Of a stretch of 64,000 nt of DNA, positions 50,670-59,215 are shown one piece after another (positions within the stretch are counted from its first letter, which is position 1; the number at the start of each line of letters is the position of its first letter). This DNA comes from Streptomyces sp. Tue6028. Lineage in GTDB: Bacteria > Actinomycetota > Actinomycetes > Streptomycetales > Streptomycetaceae. The translations under genes and the position numbers were made by a program. Location: the NCBI RefSeq assembly GCF_002300165.1, contig NZ_MLCE01000027.1:62001-126000 (forward strand), in the 5' to 3' direction. The notes under the pieces are model-generated. The model was not told the DNA's origin, did no database searches, and was given only the letters and a program-made list of their open reading frames with translations.

Positions 50670-51713
50670 ATGTCTCGCAGCATCAATCTCGCAGTGATCC
50701 CCGGTGACGGCATCGGCCAGGAAGTCGTGGCCCAGGGTCTGAAGGTCCTCTCCGCCGTCCTCCCGCAGGATGTGAAGCTGGAGACCAAGGAGTTCGACTT
50801 CGGTGCCAAGCGGTACCACGCCACCGGTGAGACCCTCACCGACGCGGACCTCGACGCCCTCAAGCAGCACGACGCGATCCTGCTCGGCGCGATCGGCGAC
50901 CCGTCGGTCCCGTCCGGCGTCCTGGAGCGCGGCTTCCTGCTGAAGCTCCGCTTCGCCTTCGACCACCACGTCAACCTGCGTCCCTCGAAGCTCCTCCCGG
51001 GTGTCGAGACCCCGCTCGCCGGCCAGCCCGAGATCGACTTCGTCGTGGTCCGCGAGGGCACCGAGGGCCCGTACACCGGCAACGGCGGCACCATCCGCAA
51101 GGGCACCGAGCACGAGGTCGCCACCGAGGTCTCCGTGAACACGGCCTTCGGCGTCGAGCGCGTCGTCCGCGACGCCTTCGCCCGCGCCCAGGCCCGCCCG
51201 CGCAAGAAGCTCACGCTGGTCCACAAGAACAACGTGCTGACCTTCGCGGGGCACCTGTGGACCAACATCTTCAACCGGGTGGCCGCGGAGTTCCCCGAGG
51301 TCACCACGGACTACATCCACGTCGACGCCGCGACGATCTACCTCGTCACCGACCCGGCCCGCTTCGACGTCATCGTCACCGACAACCTCTTCGGCGACAT
51401 CATCACCGACCTCGCCGCGGCCGTCTCCGGCGGCATCGGTGTCGCCGCCTCCGGCAACATCAACCCGAGCGGCGAGTTCCCCTCGATGTTCGAGCCTGTG
51501 CACGGCTCGGCGCCCGACATCGCGGGCCAGGGCAAGGCCGACCCCAGCGCCACGGTCCTGTCCGTCGCCCTGCTGCTGCGCCACCTCGGCTACGAGACGC
51601 AGGCCGTCCGCATCGAGGAAGCCGTCTCGGCCGACCTCGCGGAGCGCGTCGGCAAGCCCGCCAGGAGCACCGACGAAATCGGCGACGCGCTCGCCGTACG
51701 AGTAGCCGGCTGA
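50670..51713 (+). CDS. leuB: 3-isopropylmalate dehydrogenase
   Basis: 347 residues, the actinobacterial LeuB type. IPGDGIGQEVV at the N-terminus, LLGAIGDPSV, substrate-binding LRFAFDHHVNLRPSK and the metal-binding segment VTDNLFGDIITDLAAA are seen; GSAPDIAGQGKADP forms the cofactor loop. It oxidises and decarboxylates 3-isopropylmalate in leucine synthesis; some homologues also act on 3-methylmalate in the citramalate route. ATG at 50670, preceded by CAAGGAG. Monocistronic: terminator at 51740. Confidence 0.97.
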   Translation: MSRSINLAVIPGDGIGQEVVAQGLKVLSAVLPQDVKLETKEFDFGAKRYHATGETLTDADLDALKQHDAILLGAIGDPSVPSGVLERGFLLKLRFAFDHHVNLRPSKLLPGVETPLAGQPEIDFVVVREGTEGPYTGNGGTIRKGTEHEVATEVSVNTAFGVERVVRDAFARAQARPRKKLTLVHKNNVLTFAGHLWTNIFNRVAAEFPEVTTDYIHVDAATIYLVTDPARFDVIVTDNLFGDIITDLAAAVSGGIGVAASGNINPSGEFPSMFEPVHGSAPDIAGQGKADPSATVLSVALLLRHLGYETQAVRIEEAVSADLAERVGKPARSTDEIGDALAVRVAG

Positions 51714-51739
51714 CCCGCCGCCACTCGCTTCACACAGGA

Positions 51740-51772
51740 GCCGCCGGGTCGCATCCGCACCCGGCGGCTTTT
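51740..51772 (+). terminator. leuB terminator
   Basis: GCCGCCGGGT pairs perfectly with ACCCGGCGGC around CGCATCCGC, followed by TTTT (51769-51772), 26 bp past leuB. Confidence 0.88.
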
Positions 51773-51884
51773 GCTATGCCCTCGCCGGGTGCCACCATCA
51801 ACCCCTGGGCAACCCCAAGGGCCGCATTCACGCAGTTTTCGTCCCCGGTGCCCCGCGCGCGATAATCGAACGCGGAGCCGCGGA

Positions 51885-51980
51885 ATGAGGGAATGCTCGG
51901 ACGTCCTAACACTGGCCACTGGCAGTTCGGGCGTGAGCGCGGCCCGTCACACACAACCGGTGAAGGACAACCACTCATGA
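51885..51980 (+). CDS. possible 31-aa leader ORF overlapping ilvE start
   Basis: An ATG at 51885 opens a 31-codon frame (MRECSDVLTLATGSS...) whose TGA (51978-51980) overlaps the ilvE ATG (51977-51979) as ATGA. It has a rare CTA Leu codon in VLTL. RBS support is weak (GCGGAGCCG). It could couple ilvE translation to a branched-chain signal, but it may be chance. Confidence 0.25.
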   Translation: MRECSDVLTLATGSSGVSAARHTQPVKDNHS

Positions 51981-53065
51981 CGCAGCCCACGATCGAGCTC
52001 AAGCCGTCCGCCAGTCCGCTCTCCGCCACGGAGCGCGAGGCGATCCTGGCCAACCCCGGCTTCGGCCGCCACTTCACCGACCACATGGTGACGATCAAGT
52101 GGACCGAGGGCCGCGGCTGGCACGACGGACAGCTCGTTCCGTACGGCCCGCTCTCCCTGGACCCCGCGAACATGACCCTGCACTACGCGCAGGAGATCTT
52201 CGAGGGCCTCAAGGCGTACCGTCAGCCCGACGGCTCCGTGGCGACCTTCCGCCCCGACAAGAACGCCCGGCGCTTCCAGGCCTCGGCCCGCCGCCTCGGC
52301 ATGCCGGAACTGCCCGTCGAGACGTTCATCGAGGCCTGTGACGTGCTCGTCCAGCAGGACAGCGCCTGGGTGCCCGCGCACGGCGGCGAGGAGTCCCTCT
52401 ACCTCCGTCCGTTCATGATCGCGACCGAGGTCGGGCTGGGTGTGAAGCCCGCCAACGAGTACCTGTTCCTGGTGATCGCCTCGCCCGCCGGCGCCTACTT
52501 CGCCGGTGGCGTGAAGCCGGTCTCGATCTGGCTCTCGGAGGACCGTGTCCGCGCCGTCCCCGGCGGCATGGGCGACGCCAAGACGGGCGGCAACTACGCG
52601 GCCTCCCTCCTCGCCCAGGCCGAGGCCGCCGCCAAGGGCTGCGACCAGGTCTGCTACCTCGACGCCGTGGAGCACAAGTGGGTCGAGGAACTCGGCGGCA
52701 TGAACCTGTACTTCGTGTACGGCGACAAGATCGTCACCCCGTCGCTGACCGGCTCCATCCTGGAGGGCGTCACCCGTGACTCCCTCCTCACCGTCGCCCG
52801 TGACCTCGGCTACGGCTCCGAGGAGGGCCGCGTCTCCATTGAGCAGTGGCAGAACGACGCCGCGAACGGCACCCTGACCGAGGTCTTCGCGTGCGGCACC
52901 GCCGCGGTCATCACCCCCGTCGGCACCGTCAAGCGGTCCGGCACCGAATGGCAGCACTCGGACGGTGAGCCCGGCGAGGTCACCCTGAAGCTGCGCAACG
53001 CGCTGCTGGACATCCAGCGGGGCGTGACCGAGGACAAGCACGGCTGGATGCACCCGCTGGGCTGA
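51977..53065 (+). CDS. ilvE: branched-chain amino acid aminotransferase
   Basis: 362 residues, fold-type IV PLP enzyme. Substrate loop YAQEIFEGLKAYR, PLP-binding Lys in GDAKTGGNYAAS, conserved Glu in WVEELGGMNLYFVY and the phosphate-binding GTAAVITPVG. It makes valine, leucine and isoleucine from their 2-keto acids with glutamate, finishing the pathways fed by ilvBNC, leuB and cimA in this window. ATG at 51977 with GAAGGAC upstream. A candidate -10, GATAAT (51861-51866), lies 110 bp upstream. Confidence 0.97.
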   Translation: MTQPTIELKPSASPLSATEREAILANPGFGRHFTDHMVTIKWTEGRGWHDGQLVPYGPLSLDPANMTLHYAQEIFEGLKAYRQPDGSVATFRPDKNARRFQASARRLGMPELPVETFIEACDVLVQQDSAWVPAHGGEESLYLRPFMIATEVGLGVKPANEYLFLVIASPAGAYFAGGVKPVSIWLSEDRVRAVPGGMGDAKTGGNYAASLLAQAEAAAKGCDQVCYLDAVEHKWVEELGGMNLYFVYGDKIVTPSLTGSILEGVTRDSLLTVARDLGYGSEEGRVSIEQWQNDAANGTLTEVFACGTAAVITPVGTVKRSGTEWQHSDGEPGEVTLKLRNALLDIQRGVTEDKHGWMHPLG

Positions 53066-53074
53066 TGCGACCCG

Positions 53075-53120
53075 ACGCCCGTGCCCGCCCCGGATCGCGA
53101 ACCGGGGCGGGCACGGGCGT
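53075..53120 (+). terminator. ilvE terminator
   Basis: ACGCCCGTGCCCGCCCCGG pairs perfectly (19 bp) with 53102-53120 around ATCGCGAA, 9 bp after the stop codon. The neighbouring permease gene ends convergently at 53205. Confidence 0.85.
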
Positions 53121-53204
53121 TCTCGGAACGCGCCGGGTCGCCGTGCCCGCGGGGCACCGGACGGCACTAGGCCGCCGGTTCCGCGTCACGGGGCGCGATC
53201 AGGT

Positions 53205-54659
53205 TCACCGGCCCGGTCGGGCGACCTGGACGCCGCTGTCGGCGTGGGCGAGGTCGTCCCCGGCGAGGACAGGGTCGGATGTCCGCCGGGGCGAGAGCAG
53301 CAGATGAGCCACCCCGCCCACCGCTCCCGACAGCAGGAAGCTGCAGTCCACCCCGCCCGTCAGTGACAGCAGGGGTCCCTCGTACGAGGGCAGGGACACG
53401 GCCAGCAGGCCCACGAAGGCGCCCAGTGCCCAGGACACCGTGGCCTGGATGTTCCAGCCGCCCCGGTACCAGTAGATCCCGCCCCGCGAGCGGCGGTTGA
53501 AGACCTGGAGGGCGTCCGGGTCGTAGACGCCCCGGCAGCGGGCGAAGCCGATCAGGGTGATGACGGCCCACGGGGTGCCGATGGCGGTCAGCAGGAGGAC
53601 GAAGGACGTCATCGCGGACTGCGCGTCCCAGGCGTAGTGGCCCACGAAGACACAGGCGGTGGCGACGACGGCGACCGTGCAGGTGGCGCGGGCCCGCGAG
53701 GCGCGGGGCAGGATCGCGTCCAGGTCGAGGCCCATCGAGTAGAGCATCAAGCCCGCGTTGCCGACCGATCCCGCGGAGGCCGCCAGCAGGAGCGGGACCA
53801 GGTACCAGGTGGGGGAGGCGGTGACGAGGGGGCCCGCGTAGTCGAGGGCCGCCCGCGCCGCGTACGCCGTGAAGGTGCCGAACAGCTGGGGGACGAGGAG
53901 TCCGGCGATCAGGCCGAGCCAGGTGGCGTGCAGGACGGTGCGCGAGGAGTGGCGGGCCGGGGAGATGTAGCGCGTGTAGTCGCCGAGGAGCGTGATGAAG
54001 GCGATCGGGCCGGACAGGCCGGCCGCCACGGCGGCGAGCAGCCAGGTCGGCCAGAAGGAGCCGAGCAGATAGCCGCCGGCCTCCGGGAGCGCGGCCGTGG
54101 TGAAGTGCGGCGCGTACGCGATCACGCCGAGGATCAGCAGGGCCGTCATCGCGAGGGCCAGCACGCGGGACATGGCGAGGAGCACGCGGTAGCCGTACAC
54201 GGCGCCGGCGACGGTGGCGGCGGCGAGCAGCGCGTAGACGACGGCGTACGACAGTCCGTCGTCCGGCAGTCCGAAGAGGCGGCCGAGCACGCTGACCATC
54301 ACGTCGCCGCCGATCCACACGGTCAGGGCGGTGTAGCCGAGGGCGAGGAGCAGACCGACGACGGAGCCGACCAGACGCCCGCGGACGCCGAACTGGGCGC
54401 CGGAGGACGTCGACAGGTTCGTCGCCGTGCGCAGCGAGACCAGGGCCAGCGGGGCCGTGAGCGCGGTGCCGATCACCGTGCCCGCCACGATCGAGCTCAC
54501 CGAGGCCCACCAGCCGAGCCCGAAGGACGGGGGCAGCCAGCCGAAGATGATCACGCCGAGGCAGAGGTTGGAGCCGAGCAGGATCGACACCAGATCGCGG
54601 GGACCGCTGGTGCGTTCCTCATCGGGGATGGTGTCGACTCCGCGCTGTTCTATCGGCAT
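53205..54659 (-). CDS. NCS1-family nucleobase/allantoin-type permease
   Basis: 484 residues, about 12 membrane helices. Typical NCS1 features: LVSILLGSNLCLGVIIFGWLPP in TM1, TNLSTSSGAQFGVRGRL in TM2-3, and SGPIAFITLLGDYTRYI in the middle; the late NRRSRGGIYWYRGGWN segment is also family-like. It co-transports purines, pyrimidines, hydantoins or allantoin with a cation. Start: ATG at 54659 with AAGGAG. Divergent from the urease-like genes, so it probably imports their nitrogen substrate or precursor. Confidence 0.9.
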   Translation of the reverse strand: MPIEQRGVDTIPDEERTSGPRDLVSILLGSNLCLGVIIFGWLPPSFGLGWWASVSSIVAGTVIGTALTAPLALVSLRTATNLSTSSGAQFGVRGRLVGSVVGLLLALGYTALTVWIGGDVMVSVLGRLFGLPDDGLSYAVVYALLAAATVAGAVYGYRVLLAMSRVLALAMTALLILGVIAYAPHFTTAALPEAGGYLLGSFWPTWLLAAVAAGLSGPIAFITLLGDYTRYISPARHSSRTVLHATWLGLIAGLLVPQLFGTFTAYAARAALDYAGPLVTASPTWYLVPLLLAASAGSVGNAGLMLYSMGLDLDAILPRASRARATCTVAVVATACVFVGHYAWDAQSAMTSFVLLLTAIGTPWAVITLIGFARCRGVYDPDALQVFNRRSRGGIYWYRGGWNIQATVSWALGAFVGLLAVSLPSYEGPLLSLTGGVDCSFLLSGAVGGVAHLLLSPRRTSDPVLAGDDLAHADSGVQVARPGR

Positions 54660-54695
54660 GGCTGGTCTCCTTCGACGGCCGCCTGAAGTTTGAGC

Positions 54696-54774
54696 GACGT
54701 TCAATGTGGACCGTATGAACGTCGTCCGTCAATGTTTCCGTTTCATGAATCCGGCGTTTAGAGTGATGTTCTAA
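54696..54774. promoter_or_regulatory. operator candidates between permease and urease-like genes
   Basis: GACGTTCA (54696-54703) and TGAACGTC (54716-54723) form a perfect inverted repeat with a 12-nt spacer. TTAGA-7 nt-TCTAA (54758-54774) is a second dyad just upstream of the ureAB RBS. The region is AT-rich and serves both directions. The TetR gene at 58297 is the likely binding partner. Confidence 0.6.
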
Positions 54775-54802
54775 TCAGTGGGAAGCAAGGAGGTGCCGCG
54801 TC

Positions 54803-55507
54803 GTGAGACTGACCCCCACGGAACGTGACCGGCTGCTGCTCTTCGGAGCCGCGGAGCTGGCCCGCGCACGCCGCGCCAGAGGCCTGCGGCTCAACGTCCC
54901 GGAGGCGACCGCGCTCATCGCCGACACCGTGTGCGAGGCCGCCCGCGACGGACGCAGGCTCACCGAGGCCGTCGAGGCGGCCCGGTCCGTGCTCGGCCCC
55001 GACGACGTGCTGCCCGGTGTCGCCGACGTCGTCACCGAGGTGCACGTCGAGGCCGTCTTCGACGACGGCTCGCGACTCGCGGTGGTCAGCGACCCCATCG
55101 GCGGCGGCCTCGGCGAACAGGCACCGGGCGCCCTGCTGCCAGCGCCGGAGCACGACGAGCCCGAGGCGGCCGTCCGTCTGACGGTGACCAACACGGCCAC
55201 CGTCCCCGTCTCCGTCACCTCCCACTTCCACTTCTTCGAGGCCAACCCGCGGCTCGACTTCGACCGGCCCGCGGCCTACGGCATGCGGCTCGCCGTGCCC
55301 GCCGGCTCGTCCGTCCGCTTCGGCCCGGGGGAGAGCGCCGAGGTCGGGCTGCTGCCCATCGGCGGCGCGCGCGTCGCGATCGGTTTCGCCGGCCTCGTCG
55401 ACGGGCCGCTGGACGCCCCCGGAGCCAGAGAAGAGGCCCTGCGCCGGGCCGCCGCCTGCGGCTACCTCGGCGTACCGGAAACCCGTGACCAGGAGGTCGA
55501 GCGATGA
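54803..55507 (+). CDS. ureAB: urease gamma-beta fusion subunit (divergent paralogue)
   Basis: 234 residues. Residues 1-100 match urease gamma (LTPTERDRLLLF, RARGLRLNVPEATALI, ARDGR, DDVLPGV...EVHVEA.F.DG); residues about 105-215 match urease beta (LTVTNTATVPVSVTSHFHFFEANPRLDFDR, AAYGMRLAVPAGSSVRFGPGE, GLVDGPLD). The linker keeps only a remnant of the beta N-terminus. GTG at 54803 after AAGGAGGT. The stop overlaps the ureC start by 4 bp. Gamma-beta fusions are known in other urease families; here the fusion belongs to a locus without accessory genes. Confidence 0.93.
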   Translation: MRLTPTERDRLLLFGAAELARARRARGLRLNVPEATALIADTVCEAARDGRRLTEAVEAARSVLGPDDVLPGVADVVTEVHVEAVFDDGSRLAVVSDPIGGGLGEQAPGALLPAPEHDEPEAAVRLTVTNTATVPVSVTSHFHFFEANPRLDFDRPAAYGMRLAVPAGSSVRFGPGESAEVGLLPIGGARVAIGFAGLVDGPLDAPGAREEALRRAAACGYLGVPETRDQEVER

Positions 55508-57213
55508 GCCGCCCCGGAGGCCACCCCGCCGAGGCCCGCCGCCTCACCCCGTACGAGTACGCAGCCACCCACGGGCCGCGTGCCGGTGACCGGATCCGTC
55601 TCGGTGACAGTGGGCTGACAGTGCGCGTGGAGTCCGACGCGCAGCGGTACGGCGACGAGTTCCTCGCCGGTTTCGGCAAGACCGCTCGTGACGGGCTGCA
55701 CCTGAAGGCCGCCGCGGTCCGCGAGACGTGTGACGTCGTGATCAGCAATGTGGTGGTGATCGACGCGGTGCAGGGCATCCGCAAGGTCTCCATCGGCATC
55801 CGCGAGGGCCGGATCTGCTCGATCGGCCGGGCGGGCAATCCCGACACCCTGGACGGTGTCGACGTGGTCGTGGGCACCGGCACCTCCATCGTCTCCGGCG
55901 AGGGACTCATCGCCACCGCCGGGGCCGTGGACACGCACGTCCACCTGCTGTCGCCGCGCATCATGGAGGCCTCGCTGGCCTCCGGGGTGACCACGGTCAT
56001 CGGCCAGGAGTTCGGCCCGGTGTGGGGTGTGGGGGTCAACTCGCCCTGGGCGCTGCGCCACGCCTTCAACGCGTTCGACGCCTGGCCCGTCAACATCGGC
56101 TTCCTGGGCCGTGGTTCGTCCTCCGACGGCGCGCCGCTGGTGGAGGCGCTCGCCGAGGGCGGCGCGTCCGGTTTCAAGGTGCACGAGGACATGGGCGCCC
56201 ACACGCGTGCCCTGGACACCGCGCTGCGGGTGGCCGAGGAGCATGACGTGCAGGTCGCCCTGCACAGCGACGGCCTGAACGAGTGTCTGTCGGTCGAGGA
56301 CACCCTGCGTGTGCTGGAAGGGCGCACCATCCACGCGTTCCACATCGAGGGCTGCGGCGGCGGCCATGTGCCCAACGTCCTGAAGATGGCGGGTGTTGCG
56401 AACGTCATCGGTTCGTCCACCAATCCGACGCTGCCCTTCGGCCGGGACGCGGTCGCCGAGCACTACGGGATGATCGTGTCGGTCCACGACCTCAAGACCG
56501 ACCTGCCGGGCGACGCGGCCATGGCCCGCGACCGTATCCGTGCCGGCACGATGGGTGCCGAGGACGTGCTGCACGACCTGGGCGCGATCGGGATCACCTC
56601 GTCGGACGCGCAGGGCATGGGCCGCGCGGGCGAGACCGTGCGACGGACCTTCGCGATGGCCGGGAAGATGAAGGCCGAGCTCGGCGCCCCCGAGAGCGAC
56701 GACAACGCGCGCGTCCTGCGCTACATGGCCAAGCTGACCATCAACCCGGCCATCGCGCACGGCCTCGCGCACGAGGTCGGCTCCATCGAGACCGGCAAGC
56801 TCGCCGACATCGTGCTGTGGCGGCCCGAGTACTTCGGCGCCAAGCCGCAGCTCGTCCTGAAGTCCGGTTTCCCCGCGTACGGCGTCGTCGGCGACCCGGG
56901 CGCCGCCACCGACACCTGTGAACCCCTCGTCCTGGGACCGCAGTTCGGGGCGCACGGCGCCACGCCCGCCGAGATCTCGGTGGCCTTCGTCGCCCAGGCC
57001 GCGCTCGACCAGGGCAACGACCGGATGCCCACCCGCAGGCGGCGCGTCGCCGTCCGCGGCACCCGCGGCATCGGCCCCGCCGACCTGCGGCTCAACTCCC
57101 GTACCGGAGCCGTCGACGTGGACCAGCGCACCGGACTGGTCACCCTCGACGGTGAGCCGCTGCGCTCGGAGCCCGCCGACTCGGTGTCCCTGAACCGCCT
57201 CTACTTCCTGTAA
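55504..57213 (+). CDS. ureC: urease alpha-subunit-like protein lacking the flap cysteine
   Basis: 569 residues, normal UreC length. All metal ligands have counterparts: His145/His147 (THVH), Lys225 (FKVHED, normally carbamylated), His254 (ALHSD), His280 (FHIEG), Asp368 (SSDAQ). The catalytic His320-equivalent is His328. But the mobile flap, usually MVCHHLDP, reads IVSVHDLK: Cys becomes Val327 and the second His becomes Asp329. Other signatures differ too (HSDGLNECLS instead of HSDTLNEAGF; HEDMG for HEDWG). No ureE/F/G/D is nearby. It may be a slow urease or act on another amide or ureide. Followed by agmatine deiminase (26 bp). Confidence 0.9.
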   Translation: MSRPGGHPAEARRLTPYEYAATHGPRAGDRIRLGDSGLTVRVESDAQRYGDEFLAGFGKTARDGLHLKAAAVRETCDVVISNVVVIDAVQGIRKVSIGIREGRICSIGRAGNPDTLDGVDVVVGTGTSIVSGEGLIATAGAVDTHVHLLSPRIMEASLASGVTTVIGQEFGPVWGVGVNSPWALRHAFNAFDAWPVNIGFLGRGSSSDGAPLVEALAEGGASGFKVHEDMGAHTRALDTALRVAEEHDVQVALHSDGLNECLSVEDTLRVLEGRTIHAFHIEGCGGGHVPNVLKMAGVANVIGSSTNPTLPFGRDAVAEHYGMIVSVHDLKTDLPGDAAMARDRIRAGTMGAEDVLHDLGAIGITSSDAQGMGRAGETVRRTFAMAGKMKAELGAPESDDNARVLRYMAKLTINPAIAHGLAHEVGSIETGKLADIVLWRPEYFGAKPQLVLKSGFPAYGVVGDPGAATDTCEPLVLGPQFGAHGATPAEISVAFVAQAALDQGNDRMPTRRRRVAVRGTRGIGPADLRLNSRTGAVDVDQRTGLVTLDGEPLRSEPADSVSLNRLYFL

Positions 57214-57239
57214 ACGCCACGGCCTTGAGGACCTTCGCC

Positions 57240-58280
57240 ATGAACACCCCCGCCTCCGACGGCTTCCGTATGCCCGCCGAATGGACCCCGCACGAGCGGA
57301 CCTGGATGGCGTGGCCGGGCGCCAACCCCACCTTCGACGACCCTGACGACCTCGCCCGGGCCCGGGAGGCCTGGGCGGCGGTGGCGCGCACGGTCCGCCG
57401 CTTCGAACCGGTCACCGTCGTGTGCGGCCCCGGGCAGTCCGCCGAGGCGCGGGCTCTGCTCGGCCCGGACGTCGACACCGTCGAGCGTGAACTCGACGAC
57501 GCGTGGATGCGGGACATCGGCCCCACCTTCCTCACCGACGGCAAGGGCGCGCTCGCGGCCGTGGACTGGACGTTCAACGGCTGGGGCGCCCAGGACTGGG
57601 CGCGCTGGGAGCACGACGCGAAGGTGGGCGCGCACGTCGCCGACCTGGCCGGGGCCCGTACGTACGCCTCGAAGCTGGTCAACGAGGGCGGCGCGATCCA
57701 CGTCGACGGCGACGGGACGGTGCTCCTGACCGAGACCGTGCAGCTCGGCCCCGAGCGCAATCCCCACTGGACGCGCGAGCAGGTCGAGGCGGAGATCCAC
57801 GCCCACCTCGGCACCCGCAAGGCGATCTGGCTGCCGCGCGGACTGACCGGCGACTATCCGCCCTACGGCTTCGGCACGCTGGGCCACGTCGACATCGTCG
57901 CCGCCTTCGCGCGGCCGGGCGTGGTCGTCGTCCACTCCCAGCAGGACCCGGCCCACCCGGACCACGAGGTCAGCAAGGAGGTCGTCGGGCTGCTGGGCGC
58001 GCAGACCGACGCGCGGGGCCGCCGGCTGGAGGTCGTCGAGGTGCCGGCCCCGACGGTCCTGGAGGCCGACGGCCACTGGGCGGACTACTCGTACATCAAC
58101 CACTATCTGTGCAACGGCGGCGTCGTGCTGTGCGGCTTCGACGACCCGCGCGACGAGATCGCGGCCGGGATCTTCCGCCGGCTGTTCCCGGAGCGGACGG
58201 TGACGCTGGTGGACGCACGTACGATCTTTGCCGGGGGCGGTGGCATCCACTGCATCACCCAGCAGCAGCCGAGGATCTGA
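57240..58280 (+). CDS. aguA: agmatine deiminase
   Basis: 346 residues, guanidine-modifying (PPAD) superfamily. MPAEWTPHERTWMAWP at the N-terminus, DDAWMRDIGPTF, LVNEGGAIHVDG, GTLGHVD and C-terminal GGGGIHCITQQQP with nucleophile Cys338 are the expected motifs. It converts agmatine to N-carbamoylputrescine and ammonia. No N-carbamoylputrescine amidase gene is adjacent, so the neighbouring amidohydrolase UreC is a thought-provoking candidate partner, though unproven. ATG at 57240; TetR follows 16 bp later. Confidence 0.95.
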   Translation: MNTPASDGFRMPAEWTPHERTWMAWPGANPTFDDPDDLARAREAWAAVARTVRRFEPVTVVCGPGQSAEARALLGPDVDTVERELDDAWMRDIGPTFLTDGKGALAAVDWTFNGWGAQDWARWEHDAKVGAHVADLAGARTYASKLVNEGGAIHVDGDGTVLLTETVQLGPERNPHWTREQVEAEIHAHLGTRKAIWLPRGLTGDYPPYGFGTLGHVDIVAAFARPGVVVVHSQQDPAHPDHEVSKEVVGLLGAQTDARGRRLEVVEVPAPTVLEADGHWADYSYINHYLCNGGVVLCGFDDPRDEIAAGIFRRLFPERTVTLVDARTIFAGGGGIHCITQQQPRI

Positions 58281-58296
58281 GACCCAGGAGTCACTC

Positions 58297-58920
58297 GTGG
58301 CCGAAAGCCGCACACCGCGGAGGAAGAACGCTCCGCCGCGGGAGGATGTGCTGGCCGTAGCCATGGACATGATTGCCGAGCGCGGTCTGGAGAAGCTGAC
58401 CATGGCGGCGCTCGGCCGCGAGGTGGGCATGAGCAGCGGCCATCTCCTCTACTACTTCCACTCCAAGGACGAACTCCTGCTGCGGACCCTGGAGTGGAGC
58501 GAGGGCCGCCTCGGCGCCGAGCGCGCCAGGCTGCTCACCCGGGACGCGCCCGCCCGCGAGCGGCTGGACGCGTTCGTCGACCTGTACGTCCCCGACGGCC
58601 ACCGCGACCCGCACTGGACACTCTGGCTGGAGGTCTGGAACCGCTCGCAGAACGCCGACGAGGACGCCCGGGAACGGCAGGTCGCCATCGAGGGCGCCTG
58701 GCACCGGGACCTGGTCGCGCTCCTCGCCGAGGGCATCTCGCGCGGCGAGTTCCGCGCCGTCGACCCGGACCGCTTCGCCGCCCGGCTGCGCTCCCTCCTC
58801 GACGGCTTCTCCATCCATGTCGCGATCGGCCTGCGCGGCACGGACCGGGCGCATGTTCTCGGCCATGTCAGGGAGTTCCTGGACGAGTCGCTGGGGCGGG
58901 CGGGGCGCGCGGACACCTGA
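58297..58920 (+). CDS. TetR family regulator of the urease-agmatine locus
   Basis: 207 residues. HTH at about residues 14-62 (REDVLAVAMDMIAERGLEKLTMAALGREVG, then SGHLLYYFHSKDELL). The ligand domain has HWTLWLEVWNRSQ, a pattern seen in BetI-like TetR proteins. GTG at 58297 with CAGGAG. Last gene of the ureAB-ureC-aguA-tetR unit and the natural candidate for the operators at 54696-54774. Ligand unknown; agmatine, putrescine or a nucleobase would fit. Confidence 0.9.
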   Translation: MAESRTPRRKNAPPREDVLAVAMDMIAERGLEKLTMAALGREVGMSSGHLLYYFHSKDELLLRTLEWSEGRLGAERARLLTRDAPARERLDAFVDLYVPDGHRDPHWTLWLEVWNRSQNADEDARERQVAIEGAWHRDLVALLAEGISRGEFRAVDPDRFAARLRSLLDGFSIHVAIGLRGTDRAHVLGHVREFLDESLGRAGRADT

Positions 58921-59066
58921 TCAGGGCCTCAGGGCTCCCGGGCGCCACCGGAGGCGGGCCAGGCGGGCCGGCGGGCGGCGACGGGTTGTGCGCCGACCTG
59001 CGCGGTGTCCACCGTCGCGTAGCCCGCTGTTCGCATCCTGAGACGCCCGGTGAGCACAGGGGCGGT

Positions 59067-59135
59067 ATGTGCCAGACTGCCCCCGTGCTCTCGTTCGCCA
59101 TGATTATTGGCAGCAGGCGCGCCGGTCCGCAGTGA
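59067..59135 (+). CDS. cimA leader peptide (isoleucine)
   Basis: A short frame ends MIIGSRRAGPQ, with two consecutive rare Ile codons ATT ATT (59103-59108). The start is uncertain: ATG 59067 (22 aa, AGGGG just upstream), GTG 59085 or ATG 59100 (11 aa). 55 bp later comes a hairpin with a T-run, then cimA. This is the layout of isoleucine-responsive transcription attenuation for citramalate synthase, the entry step of the threonine-independent isoleucine route. Confidence 0.7.
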   Translation: MCQTAPVLSFAMIIGSRRAGPQ

Positions 59136-59189
59136 ACGCCTCGTACCACCACGTACGGGCGGACACCGTCGTCCTCGACCCGCGCGCAG

Positions 59190-59215
59190 ACCTCTCGCAC
59201 CCGCGAGAGGTTTTT
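59190..59215 (+). terminator. cimA attenuator terminator
   Basis: ACCTCTCGC (59190-59198) pairs perfectly with GCGAGAGGT (59203-59211) around ACCC, followed by TTTTTCGTTTT. It lies 109 bp upstream of cimA and 55 bp past the leader stop. Confidence 0.85.

Noticed and set aside
50516..51307. Upstream extension of the phosphatase frame to 51307
   Set aside because: It is antisense to leuB; the ATG at 50515 is followed directly by the Tat signal peptide.
53205..58920. Horizontal acquisition of the urease-like locus
   Set aside because: Base composition and codon use match the neighbours, there is no integrase, direct repeat or tRNA, and the position agrees with the conserved gene order I recall.
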